Positions 1-7,249 of a stretch of DNA of 64,000 nt are shown piece by piece. The stretch spans positions 1,690,804 to 1,754,803 of the forward strand of contig NZ_CP040297.1 of assembly GCF_013393945.1 (NCBI RefSeq), written 5' to 3'. The position numbers were made by a program, and so were the translations under genes. This DNA is from Nostoc sp. TCL26-01 (GTDB taxonomy: Bacteria > Cyanobacteriota > Cyanobacteriia > Cyanobacteriales > Nostocaceae). The notes under the pieces were generated by a model that worked only from the letters and a program-made list of their open reading frames with translations, was not told the origin of the DNA and searched no databases. How positions within the stretch are numbered: the first letter of the stretch is position 1; each line of letters opens with the position of its first letter.

Positions 1-2
1 AG

Positions 3-1013
3 ATGACACCTCGGAGAGATTTCCGATTTGATAACTCTGGGTTCAATGCAGATGGTAAAAAACTCACACCTACAACCCCTCCTAGTTTTAATGAAAGAGA
101 AGTCGTACCAGAAGCATCTAAACCTCTGCCTGTAGATAGATTGCCAGAATTAAATGCAGGTAAAATACCAGAAGATTTGCCAGAAAATCCATCTGCCACT
201 CCCACACCATCTACAACAGAGCCTAACAATGATGGTTCACTAGTAGCCAACCAACCACAGGTAGCACCTATCGGTGAAACTCCCAAAGTCGGAGATAATT
301 TAGCTTTTTCTGGTGAAAATATTCCTAAGTGGCAACAAGGCTCAACAATCAAAACGCCTGAGTTACCTGTTAACAGATCAGAAACAGGATTGGTGGCTCA
401 AGTAAACTCCTATGAAAGCCTGAGAAAAGCGCTCCAGCAAGAGTATCCCTCTTCTCAAGAAAAAGCGGTGATTCGTGGTACAGTCCCTATCGATAAACCA
501 GGTATTGATGGTACGGTTTTAGGCTTCTTGGTGGTTGATACTGAAGGTAAAGTTTTAGATATCAAATTTCAAGATAAGTCAGTGTCGCCAGAATTGCAGT
601 TAAAAGCCAGAGAGTATTTTATCAAAAATGCTCCTAAAGGAGGACGACAAATCAGTCGTTATCCATTTAGCTTACGTTTTCAAAACAACGCTAACAATAC
701 TGTCGTTGATGAAAACAAAACTCCTGCTGTCGTCATTCCTAAACAACCGACGACACCGTTAGTCAATGGTAATCAACCAGCACCCTCACCAGTTGTGCCT
801 TTAAAACCTTTACGTCAACAACTCCAACCCAGCAAAAAAGAGTCCACACCAACACCAACACCAACACCAGAAACCACTATCCAACCTACGCCTGAACCAA
901 CAACCAGCAACAGTAATAGTGAGTTGTCTTCCTCTTTGGAATCGAGTCAAAAACTTTTGGAAAGGTTGCGTGAAGCCAGACAACAGCAACAACAACGACA
1001 AGGGGATAATTGA
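3..1013 (+). CDS. TonB-like, proline-rich protein, 5' truncated by window edge
   Basis: The first in-frame ATG sits two bases inside the window and the frame is open to the edge, so this is probably the C-terminal part of a longer protein. The visible 336 residues have a disordered Pro/Thr/Ser/Asn-rich first third, then a compact region at about residues 125-230 (GTVLGFLVVDTEGKVLDIKF) that resembles the C-terminal domain of TonB-like energy transducers. A second low-complexity tail follows, with a TPTPTP run and a final Gln-rich, basic helix. TonB proteins couple the inner-membrane proton gradient to outer-membrane receptors. The N-terminal transmembrane anchor that would support this lies outside the window. 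The gene converges on the petJ-like gene, with a repeat-derived hairpin between them. Confidence 0.6.
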   Translation: MTPRRDFRFDNSGFNADGKKLTPTTPPSFNEREVVPEASKPLPVDRLPELNAGKIPEDLPENPSATPTPSTTEPNNDGSLVANQPQVAPIGETPKVGDNLAFSGENIPKWQQGSTIKTPELPVNRSETGLVAQVNSYESLRKALQQEYPSSQEKAVIRGTVPIDKPGIDGTVLGFLVVDTEGKVLDIKFQDKSVSPELQLKAREYFIKNAPKGGRQISRYPFSLRFQNNANNTVVDENKTPAVVIPKQPTTPLVNGNQPAPSPVVPLKPLRQQLQPSKKESTPTPTPTPETTIQPTPEPTTSNSNSELSSSLESSQKLLERLREARQQQQQRQGDN

Positions 1014-1021
1014 AATATCCA

Positions 1022-1052
1022 AGGAGGAGTGCTGAGTGCTGAGTGCTGAGTG
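1022..1052. repeat. Heptamer tandem repeat (GTGCTGA)
   Basis: About three direct copies of GTGCTGA follow the stop codon of the first gene. This is the short tandemly repeated repetitive (STRR) type known from heterocystous cyanobacteria; the same unit recurs at about 3.15, 21.44, 51.17 and 62.71 kb. Confidence 0.7.
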
Positions 1053-1074
1053 ATAATTCCTAATTTTGAATTTT

Positions 1075-1116
1075 GCGGAAAGTAGGCGGTGTCGGTTTCC
1101 GTCCCGCCTAACTTTC
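1075..1116. repeat. Inverted repeat between convergent genes
   Basis: The arms GGAAAGTAGGCGG and CCGCCTAACTTTCC are nearly perfect inverted repeats. The unit lies inside an ATTTTGAATTTTG tract that continues on both sides, as if a hairpin element had inserted into an older repeat. It lies between two convergent genes and could end transcription in both directions, but no T-run follows either arm. Confidence 0.55.
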
Positions 1117-1178
1117 CAAGACGAATTTTGAATTTTGAATTGATTCTCCCATCTCCCCAATCCCCACCAATCCTCTCC

Positions 1179-1523
1179 TTACCACCCTTGCTCTGATTTT
1201 TGAAAAACGTAAGCTGCTACTTCTAGAATCTCTTGTTCGGTGAGTTTGTCTTTAAAGGGCGGCATAGCATTTTTACCGTATTGTACTTGGTGGATAATTG
1301 CCGGAATTGCGTCTTCGGCATAATTTTCCAGGTACTTTGATAATGCTTCTTTATGTAAAGTTTTCTCGGAGATCAGGATGTTCCCGCCGCCTATGTGACA
1401 GGAGGCGCAGTTATTATTGAAAATTTTTGCGCCGATAGAAGCCTCGGCGGCTAGGGCTGGAGGGATAAATATAAGTTTAAGTATAGCGATCGCCAATACA
1501 AATACTAATAAAAAAATTCTCAA
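1179..1523 (-). CDS. petJ: Cytochrome c6 family protein (soluble lumenal electron carrier)
   Basis: This small monohaem cytochrome would carry electrons from cytochrome b6f to photosystem I or to terminal oxidase in the thylakoid lumen, in place of plastocyanin. From the TTG start used here it has 114 residues: a hydrophobic signal peptide to about residue 26 (ending PALAA), haem motif CASCH at 39-43, and axial Met at about 87 in GKNAMPPF, followed by the usual C-terminal helix. The TTG is chosen because GAGGA lies 7 bases upstream and the signal peptide then begins normally. The in-frame ATG at 1553 would add ten acidic residues before the signal. It is more divergent than classical PetJ and may be a second, specialised paralogue. 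Confidence 0.8.
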   Translation of the reverse strand: MRIFLLVFVLAIAILKLIFIPPALAAEASIGAKIFNNNCASCHIGGGNILISEKTLHKEALSKYLENYAEDAIPAIIHQVQYGKNAMPPFKDKLTEQEILEVAAYVFQKSEQGW

Positions 1524-1645
1524 GATATTTTCCTCACAATCAGGCTCTAGCATCTAAAAAAACTCCTACAAGTAAATATTTTAGGACTGGCAGCAGCCAC
1601 AAGATAATATTTACATTCGCAGGAGCTAATCGCTATGTGTACTCT

Positions 1646-1659
1646 GTATCACAAAGTAC
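1646..1659. promoter_or_regulatory. Candidate NtcA-type site GTA-N8-TAC
   Basis: GTATCACAAAGTAC is an exact match to the GTA-N8-TAC consensus of the nitrogen regulator NtcA. It lies about 120 bp upstream of the petJ-like start. A -10-like TAAATATTAT follows at roughly 30 bp, rather than the usual 22, so function is uncertain. Such a motif can occur by chance. Confidence 0.3.
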
Positions 1660-1806
1660 TAGTTATTTTGAGACTTAGTAACTGAGGAAAATTTTGGCAA
1701 AATTTACGGTGACAAGCTTGTTCCTAACTTGGCCACAGTACCTTGGTCAATTGAGATAGTCAGGAAACTTGTCACCACAATTACATTATGACGGCTCTTA
1801 GCTGAT

Positions 1807-1831
1807 TTGCAGCTAAGTCATCTAGCTGCAA
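1807..1831 (-). terminator. Stem-loop just downstream of petE
   Basis: The perfect 9-bp arms TTGCAGCTA and TAGCTGCAA are separated by 7 bases and begin about 15 bases after the petE stop codon. No U-run follows on the transcribed strand, so it may stabilise the 3' end of the transcript rather than act as a classical rho-independent terminator. Confidence 0.45.
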
Positions 1832-1845
1832 CCGGGATGTTTTTT

Positions 1846-2265
1846 CTAGCTTTCAACCGTGAGCTTACCAATCATCCCAGCGCCACGGTGAGGTTCGCAG
1901 TAGAAGGTGTAGTCACCTGCGGGTGCATCTGCGGGAATGGTGGTTTTTTCGCTTTGTCCAGGACTCATCAACAACTGTTTGTGAGATAAAGATTTAGCTA
2001 AATCAGCACTCTTAGCTGGGTTTTGGCCAGCATCAAACACAACGTTATGAGGAGGAACTTTGTTATTCTTCCATTCAATTGTGTCACCTGGTTTAACTTT
2101 CAACTTTGCAGGTTCAAATACTAGCAAACCTTTATCACTACCCAGTTTTATTTGGTAGGTTTCAGCCGCAGCAGTGGGTGTAAACACAGCAAAACTGCTA
2201 ATAACTAAAAAAACTGTTAATACGGCTAAGGTAAAGCGCCGCCAGCTTGCAGCAATTAATTTCAT
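1846..2265 (-). CDS. petE: Plastocyanin precursor
   Basis: Plastocyanin is the blue-copper protein that shuttles electrons from cytochrome b6f to photosystem I in the thylakoid lumen. The 139-residue precursor has a twin-Arg-containing, hydrophobic signal peptide ending TAAAE near residue 34. All four copper ligands are present: His73 (VPPHNVVF), Cys123 and His126 (FYCEPH) and Met131 (GAGM). The sequence is typical of the Nostoc/Anabaena subtype. It sits between the petJ-like gene and the psbV2/psbV pair, all read leftward, but large gaps suggest separate promoters. A dyad at 2329-2345 may be its copper-responsive operator. Confidence 0.97.
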   Translation of the reverse strand: MKLIAASWRRFTLAVLTVFLVISSFAVFTPTAAAETYQIKLGSDKGLLVFEPAKLKVKPGDTIEWKNNKVPPHNVVFDAGQNPAKSADLAKSLSHKQLLMSPGQSEKTTIPADAPAGDYTFYCEPHRGAGMIGKLTVES

Positions 2266-2328
2266 GGCGTTCTCCTAACTAGTAGCTTTTATTTTTCCTA
2301 TTTCATTTTAAATAAAATCAACACCAAA

Positions 2329-2345
2329 TATGACAATATGTCGTA
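2329..2345. promoter_or_regulatory. Dyad upstream of petE, candidate BlaI/CopY-family (PetR-type) operator
   Basis: TATGACAATATGTCGTA is a near-perfect dyad (TAYGACA-ATA-TGTCRTA) about 65 bp upstream of the petE start. BlaI/MecI/CopY-family repressors bind dyads of this size and type. A member of this family (PetR, controlled by the protease PetP) is known to regulate plastocyanin against cytochrome c6 in response to copper in Synechocystis. The assignment here is inference from position and symmetry. Confidence 0.4.
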
Positions 2346-2523
2346 GATGTGCAAAATTTTTTTTAGTGTGGGGGCTAAATCAACAGCAAAAAGTTTTGCC
2401 CTCAGCAATAATCAGGCATGAAATTGCATCGCACTAAAAAATTTATGGGTAAAGAAAGATTTTAGATAAAAAACTAGTAAAAATTTTATTTTTTCTTTAT
2501 CAAAGCTACCAAACTGAAAATAT

Positions 2524-3009
2524 CTAAAAATTCTCTGTACCCCAACCAGGAGCCTGAGATGCGGCTGTTAGTACAAAAGCTGCTAAACTTTCTACCTGCT
2601 GCTGTGATAATGAACTTGGTGATATTTGACGACACCAATAAGTTTCCTGACTACCATCATAAGTCATAGGTTGGCGCATAAAAGCCACGAGATTGTCAAG
2701 GCGATCGCGTCGAGGATTAGCAGTCTGGAGTGTTTTTAGTGATAAAGACACTTGAGGATTTGGTAGAGTTGCGCCACCAACATGACAATTAATACAGTTG
2801 CTCTCGAAAAGCTGTTTACCATCAGATAATTCTTGTGGTGAGAACAGACGAGTATGACCCGTTCCATCTATCTCTAGAGCAATTGGTTCAGTGATATGTA
2901 GGTATCGGATTATATAAGGATCAATTTTGGCAGCGTGAGCAGGTAAGCTAATGCTGCCATAGATGAGGACAAAAAAGATTACAACGAAAAATCGAGCCAA
3001 GAATCGCAT
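2524..3009 (-). CDS. psbV2: PsbV2, cytochrome c-550-like protein
   Basis: This is a paralogue of PsbV, the extrinsic photosystem II cytochrome. The 161-residue precursor has a signal peptide ending PAHAA at about residue 27, followed by the PsbV-like fold with haem motif CINCH at 72-76 and the shared stretch MTYDG. At the position of the PsbV distal haem ligand His (EIHPS in the neighbouring psbV), this protein reads YWCRQISPS. Cys126 is the nearest candidate ligand and the His is absent. That matches the His/Cys coordination that I recall for PsbV2 of Thermosynechococcus. It is read in the same direction as psbV, 186 bp downstream of it, which is the usual tandem arrangement. Its role is not settled. 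Confidence 0.85.
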   Translation of the reverse strand: MRFLARFFVVIFFVLIYGSISLPAHAAKIDPYIIRYLHITEPIALEIDGTGHTRLFSPQELSDGKQLFESNCINCHVGGATLPNPQVSLSLKTLQTANPRRDRLDNLVAFMRQPMTYDGSQETYWCRQISPSSLSQQQVESLAAFVLTAASQAPGWGTENF

Positions 3010-3093
3010 ACAAACTATTTAAGTTTATTTATGGCCAAGATTCTGAGTACTGTGTTCTAAGTTCTGTGTGGTGGAGGATTTACAGAGAAAAGA

Positions 3094-3110
3094 TTAAGCA
3101 TTTTACTTAA
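3094..3110 (-). terminator. Possible weak terminator after psbV
   Basis: A 5-bp stem (TTAAG / CTTAA) is followed on the transcribed strand by TCTTTTTCTCT. It lies between psbV and psbV2. The stem is short, so the call is weak. Confidence 0.3.
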
Positions 3111-3120
3111 CAGTCTTCCA

Positions 3121-3178
3121 CGAACTCCTTTATTTCATCACTCAGGACTCATCACTCAGCACTCAGCACTCATTATTC
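3121..3178. repeat. Degenerate ACTCATC/ACTCAGC heptamer array
   Basis: Several 7-base units (ACTCAGG, ACTCATC, ACTCAGC) run directly downstream of psbV. This is the STRR class that fills many gaps in this window. Confidence 0.65.
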
Positions 3179-3195
3179 AGTCAATTTTACTACCT

Positions 3196-3687
3196 TTAGT
3201 AGTAGATTTTACCACCACCCCACTTATCGCCAAGAATTTTTGGTTGTAAGAGAATATGACCAGCGATCGCTTTTAGGTCATCATCCTTCAGATTTCGCAT
3301 GGTTGTGAAAATATCTGCACTCTTGATGCTGGGGTGGATTTCGGAAATTTCGTCTTCCCCATCATAAGTGGTGGGATTCTTCATGTAGTCCACCAAACCT
3401 TCAATATTATTCCGGTTGGGTGTAGCTAATGCCAGTGCTTCTGGTTCTAGTCCGACATTCTGGTTGGTTTTGGTAACACCACCAACGTGACATTGGGCGC
3501 AAGCGTATTGAAATAGACGTTTGCCTTCTTTTACTTGTTTAAGGCTAAGTGTGATTGTATCACCGTCAGCATTTAATGGTACTGTCCGAGTAGCTTTATC
3601 CAGTTCCAAAGCTGTTGCACTACCGACAATCAACTGAAACGTCAGCAAAACAGCCACTACAACAACGCCAATCAGTCTTCTAAACAT
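3196..3687 (-). CDS. psbV: Cytochrome c-550, photosystem II extrinsic protein
   Basis: PsbV binds the lumenal face of photosystem II and stabilises the Mn4CaO5 cluster and its Ca and Cl requirement. The 163-residue precursor has a 26-residue signal peptide ending GSATA; the mature protein starts LELDKATRT. The haem motif is CAQCH at 63-67 and the distal ligand is His118 (His92 of the mature protein) in SEIHPSI. The C-terminus GGGKIYY is typical. psbV2 and petE lie downstream in the same direction. The upstream gap carries a 143-bp inverted-repeat element close to the promoter. Confidence 0.96.
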   Translation of the reverse strand: MFRRLIGVVVVAVLLTFQLIVGSATALELDKATRTVPLNADGDTITLSLKQVKEGKRLFQYACAQCHVGGVTKTNQNVGLEPEALALATPNRNNIEGLVDYMKNPTTYDGEDEISEIHPSIKSADIFTTMRNLKDDDLKAIAGHILLQPKILGDKWGGGKIYY

Positions 3688-4028
3688 TGTTTCCCCTTAA
3701 AGTTTTTGACGCTCAACACAGCTAAATAAAGTCAGACTCAATCTCTATAGAGATAACGCTTTGACTACAGTGACACTGTAGTGTGCTATATATGCGATGG
3801 CGTACCCGCCCGCCAGAGGCGATTGCTAGATTTATAAAACCCATAATGTTCGCTAACTGGTATATAGAGATTGAGTCGCTGTAATACCAATATCATGTTA
3901 GGAGTGCAATTTGTTGCCTAAAATTGGGGACTGGGGATCAGGTACTGGGGACAAGGGAACAAGGGAAGACGACGACAATTAGGAAAACTAATGACTAATG
4001 ACTAATGACTAATGACTATTGACTAAAA
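3688..4028. other. Intergenic region between psbV and the ABC permeases
   Basis: This 341-bp gap holds the inverted-repeat element at 3735-3877 and an array of GACTAAT/GACTATT heptamers at about 3988-4025. The heptamers end at the stop codon of the permease gene. No gene was seen. Confidence 0.6.
3735..3877. repeat. 143-bp MITE-like inverted-repeat element upstream of psbV
   Basis: A perfect 15-bp inverted repeat, GACTCAATCTCTATA and TATAGAGATTGAGTC, bounds 113 bp. Inside is a second perfect palindrome, CTACAGTGACACTGTAG, and a GGCG-rich stretch. No clear target duplication is seen. It lies about 50 bp from the psbV start, so it may contribute promoter sequence. Confidence 0.5.
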
Positions 4029-4865
4029 TTACCCTTTCCCACCAGTGAAGGTGGCGCTTTGAATGAAGTAGCGGTTGAAAAAGGCATAAATACTTAAAGC
4101 TGGCAGAGTGAACACCATAGAAGCTGCCATAATATAGTTCCAGTAACTGATGTATTGACCTTTAAAAGTGTTTAAACCCAAGGGGAGAGTGAACATTTCT
4201 GGATCAAAGAGAATGACTATGGGTAGCAAGAAATTATTCCAACTACCCATGAAGACAAAGACTGCTTGGGCTGCCAGTGCTGGTTTGGCGAGAGGTAAAA
4301 TAATGTAACGAAAAATGCCTATGGTGTTTAAACCATCAAGTTGGGCTGCTTCTTCTAATTCCTGGGGGAAGTTGACGAAAAACTGCCGCATCATAAAAAT
4401 GAAAGTGGCATTTACCATACTCGGCACAATCATGCCTTGATAAGAATTGAGCCAACCCATCGCCTTTAAAATCAAAAAGGTGGGAATTAGGGTAATTTGT
4501 GCTGGTACTGCCAAAATTGCCAGAATTAAGAAGAACCAAAAATTTCTGCCGACAAAACGCAGTCTGGCTAAAGCATAACCAGCCATTGAATTGCACAGTA
4601 AATTTAAGCCAGTGACGCTGACAGCAATGACAACACTATTAAATAGCCAACGCAAAAATAATGGTTCTTGGAGAAATATTTGCTTGTAGTTGTTAAGAGT
4701 AAAATTTTTAGGTAAAAAATTTGGCTCACCACTGACAATTTCTGATAAAGGTTTAAATGATGCAGAAATTGCCCACACAAAAGGAATTAAAGTGATAATT
4801 GCATAGATAATTACGAAAAAGTATAAAATTATCTTCAGCCAAGAAAAGCCAGAGATTTTATTCAC
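4029..4865 (-). CDS. Carbohydrate ABC transporter permease, MalG/LacG type
   Basis: This is an inner-membrane subunit of a sugar importer of the CUT1 class. The 278 residues contain about six hydrophobic segments and the cytoplasmic EAA loop EEAAQLDGLN with the downstream Gly and Pro residues that contact the ATPase. Its start codon overlaps the stop of the partner permease by four bases (ATGA), indicating translational coupling. Neither an ATPase nor a binding protein is adjacent. A binding protein of the right family is at 20.2-21.4 kb. The substrate cannot be deduced; disaccharides, glycerol phosphate and compatible solutes are all possible. Confidence 0.88.
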   Translation of the reverse strand: MNKISGFSWLKIILYFFVIIYAIITLIPFVWAISASFKPLSEIVSGEPNFLPKNFTLNNYKQIFLQEPLFLRWLFNSVVIAVSVTGLNLLCNSMAGYALARLRFVGRNFWFFLILAILAVPAQITLIPTFLILKAMGWLNSYQGMIVPSMVNATFIFMMRQFFVNFPQELEEAAQLDGLNTIGIFRYIILPLAKPALAAQAVFVFMGSWNNFLLPIVILFDPEMFTLPLGLNTFKGQYISYWNYIMAASMVFTLPALSIYAFFNRYFIQSATFTGGKG

Positions 4866-5770
4866 ACTTTTGCACCTCCAAAAAATCGCTGTTGGATCAA
4901 AGTAATGATGATAATAACTGTTGCGAGTAAAAAAGCGATCGCCGCAGCATATCCCATCTGTAAATAGCGAAATACCATTTGGTAAATCAGCAATACTACA
5001 GTCAAAGTTGCATTATTTGGACCACCAGTACCACCAGAAAAAATATAAGACTGGTCAAATAATTGAAAAGTCCCAATAACTCCCACCGCCACCACAAAAA
5101 AAGTTACAGGTTTGAGTAAAGGAATAGTAATATAAATAAATTGCTGCCACCAATTTGCCCCATCTAATTCGGCAGCTTCGTATAGTTTTCTGGGAATATC
5201 TTGTAATGCAGCTAGATATATTACCATATAAAATGGTGCTGTTGACCAGATATTCATCAGCATAATCCCTTTCAACGCCACAGCCGGATCACCCAACCAA
5301 TTATAAGTAGGTAGTCGTAAAAAAGCTAAAAAATCATTTAATAATCCATCCGTGTTGTAAATCCACATGAAGATGAGTGTTAACACGGCTGAAGAAGTGA
5401 CTGTGGGCAAAAAGTATAGTATACGCCACCAGTTTTTACCCCGAATTCCCGAATTTAAAGTTACTGCTAAAATTAGAGCTAAAGCAGTTTGAGTAGGGAC
5501 AACAATTGCTACATATTCTGCTGTATTTCTCAAGGCAATCCAAACTAAATTATCATCTACCAATCGACGGAAATTCCCAAATCCAATAAACTGATATTCA
5601 ATGTTACCTAAAAGTTGCACCTTATTGAGAGATAAAAAAACAGCATAGAGAATAGGTAGGATGACAAAAGCTCCCAACACCAAAATTGTAGGCATCATGA
5701 ATAAATACCCAAAAAAACTGTCTGGGAGATTCCATCTTTGATTGTTGCGTAGTCGTCTCATTAGCAACAC
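4862..5770 (-). CDS. Carbohydrate ABC transporter permease, MalF/LacF/UgpA type
   Basis: This is the first gene of a two-gene permease operon. The 302-residue protein has about six membrane segments and the EAA loop YEAAELDGANWW, which defines the family and binds the shared ATPase. The frame opens with GTG at 5770; an in-frame ATG at 5761 is equally plausible because only three residues separate them and neither has a strong ribosome binding site. The downstream permease overlaps by four bases. Many cyanobacteria use one unlinked MsmX/UgpC-type ATPase for several such systems, which would explain its absence here. Confidence 0.88.
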   Translation of the reverse strand: MLLMRRLRNNQRWNLPDSFFGYLFMMPTILVLGAFVILPILYAVFLSLNKVQLLGNIEYQFIGFGNFRRLVDDNLVWIALRNTAEYVAIVVPTQTALALILAVTLNSGIRGKNWWRILYFLPTVTSSAVLTLIFMWIYNTDGLLNDFLAFLRLPTYNWLGDPAVALKGIMLMNIWSTAPFYMVIYLAALQDIPRKLYEAAELDGANWWQQFIYITIPLLKPVTFFVVAVGVIGTFQLFDQSYIFSGGTGGPNNATLTVVLLIYQMVFRYLQMGYAAAIAFLLATVIIIITLIQQRFFGGAKV

Positions 5771-6108
5771 AATTTAATTAGTTGTAGCTGTGGATAGCAC
5801 ATGATTTTGATCCTAGCGGAAAAAGGTTACTGAATTGTAGAGACCATGCGGGTGATTTTTTCATACCATTGCATCCTCAAAACCTATTTGCAATATCAAA
5901 TATCTAAATTTTTTCCATAAATTAAGCACAAAAGTTCATTTAGTCCTAACACCACTGTGGGAATTGAGCATAAGATAAAGAGTAAGAACCTGGAATAACT
6001 GCCATTGATTGTTGTCAGGGTTCTAGGGGATTTGGAATCATGATCTGCGGATGCCGACTTGCTAGTTGTTAATTGCCAAGGTTTAAACTTACACAGCATA
6101 GACAAGAA
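5771..6108. other. Divergent intergenic region
   Basis: A 338-bp region between the leftward permease operon and the rightward NifX-type gene. It should hold both promoters. No repeat or clear operator was recognised. Confidence 0.5.
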
Positions 6109-6603
6109 ATGAAAATAGCATTTGCGACAAGTGACAGAGTTAATGTCAATGCTCACTTTGGTTGGGCGCAGGAAATTGACGTTTACGAAATCTCAGATCA
6201 AGGTTATGAGTTTATCGAAACTCTTAACTTTAATGTGGAAGAAAAAAAAGGTGAAAGCTCTGTAAATAGTGAAGACACATCGAAAAACAATGACAATGAT
6301 TGCAAACACAATAAAAGTGATTGCAAAAAAGCCAAAAAAGCAGAAACACCAAAATCTCAAGACAAAGATGGCGAAAGTGATGATAAAATAGCGAAGAAAT
6401 TAGCAGCTTTATCTGATTGTAAAATTGTGTATGTTGCATCAATTGGCGGTACTGCGGCTGCTAAATTAATTAAAAAAGGTGTAATGCCAGTCAAACCACG
6501 TTCGGAGCAAGAAGACATAGCTTATCTTTTGAATAAATTAGTAGAAACTCTCAAAGGTAATCCTCCACCTTGGTTGCGTAAGGCTCTACAACAAAATAAC
6601 TAA
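6109..6603 (+). CDS. NifX/NifB-family iron-molybdenum cofactor-binding domain protein
   Basis: The N-terminal 40 residues (MKIAFATSD, then VNAHFGWAQEIDVYEI) and the C-terminal part (SDCKIVYVASIGGTAAAKLIKKGVMPV) together make the ribonuclease-H-like dinitrogenase FeMo-cofactor domain shared by NifX, NifY and the NifB C-terminus. That domain binds FeMo-co or its precursor during nitrogenase maturation. Between the two halves is a hydrophilic insert of about 60 residues, rich in Lys, Asp, Asn and Ser and carrying Cys residues. The ATG at 6109 is chosen because the domain starts there; an upstream in-frame ATG at 6073 adds twelve unconserved residues. No nif genes are next to it, so it may serve as a cofactor carrier or have a nitrogenase-independent role. 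Confidence 0.75.
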   Translation: MKIAFATSDRVNVNAHFGWAQEIDVYEISDQGYEFIETLNFNVEEKKGESSVNSEDTSKNNDNDCKHNKSDCKKAKKAETPKSQDKDGESDDKIAKKLAALSDCKIVYVASIGGTAAAKLIKKGVMPVKPRSEQEDIAYLLNKLVETLKGNPPPWLRKALQQNN

Positions 6604-6740
6604 GATATGGCTTAACTTCACTGCTGGAATACTATCCAGCCATTTGTAAAACATAGATGGGATTATTCGCTTCATATCCCATCTACACTTTCTTCAGTTT
6701 TATACTAACAGTAAAATCATTTTGAGTACTTAAAGCAAGT

Positions 6741-6950
6741 ATGCTCTTATATTCATTCATTGCTATGGGATTAGCTATATTATTTTTGGGAATTAGTCTA
6801 AAAATAACCAATCAAATATGGCAATTAATTATTATACTGCTTGGTTTATTATGCTTGTGTTGTAGTATTAAATTTTCATTCATTCCTCTAGAAGTATTGA
6901 TGATTATTGCTTTTTTAATGATTACACCACAAATACGCTCACCTAAGTAA
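6741..6950 (+). CDS. Small hydrophobic membrane protein, unknown function
   Basis: A 69-residue frame made almost entirely of two or three hydrophobic segments separated by short polar turns (SLKITNQ; SIKFS), ending with a basic RSPK tail. The coding strand is low in GC and there is no strong ribosome binding site. The family is not recognised. It could be a real small membrane protein or a chance frame in AT-rich DNA; the length and even hydrophobicity favour the first slightly. Confidence 0.4.
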   Translation: MLLYSFIAMGLAILFLGISLKITNQIWQLIIILLGLLCLCCSIKFSFIPLEVLMIIAFLMITPQIRSPK

Positions 6951-6968
6951 AGTGTTTGAACTTCTTAA

Positions 6969-7030
6969 CTCTGTGTCTTAGTGTCTCCGTGGTAAAAAAT
7001 TTCTAACCACAAAGACACGGGGACACAGAG
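6969..7030. repeat. Inverted-repeat element (CTCTGTGTC ... GACACAGAG type)
   Basis: CTCTGTGTCTTAGTGTCTCC and its partial inverse GACACGGGGACACAGAG form a long imperfect hairpin with CCGTGGT/ACCAC inner arms. A related copy lies at 39604-39671. It is a common kind of cyanobacterial intergenic repeat and may also act as a transcript end. Confidence 0.6.
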
Positions 7031-7249
7031 GAATAAGGGATGGAATTGATGATTATCATAAGTCATATCAATGATGCCTAATAAACTCAATGCTTAATAT
7101 CAAGTATTATCAATCCTAAATCAATGTGAATAAATAATAAAGATTGCTAATCAATACCTTCAGAAATTGGCATTTTACCAAATGAGGTTTTCAGTTCAAT
7201 ATAAGAAGAAGAATATTTAACTGAAAATAATATTGTTTGGATAAAGCCA

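Noticed and set aside
1807..1989. 60-codon frame opposite petE
   Set aside because: It lies antisense to a firmly identified gene and shows no family resemblance.
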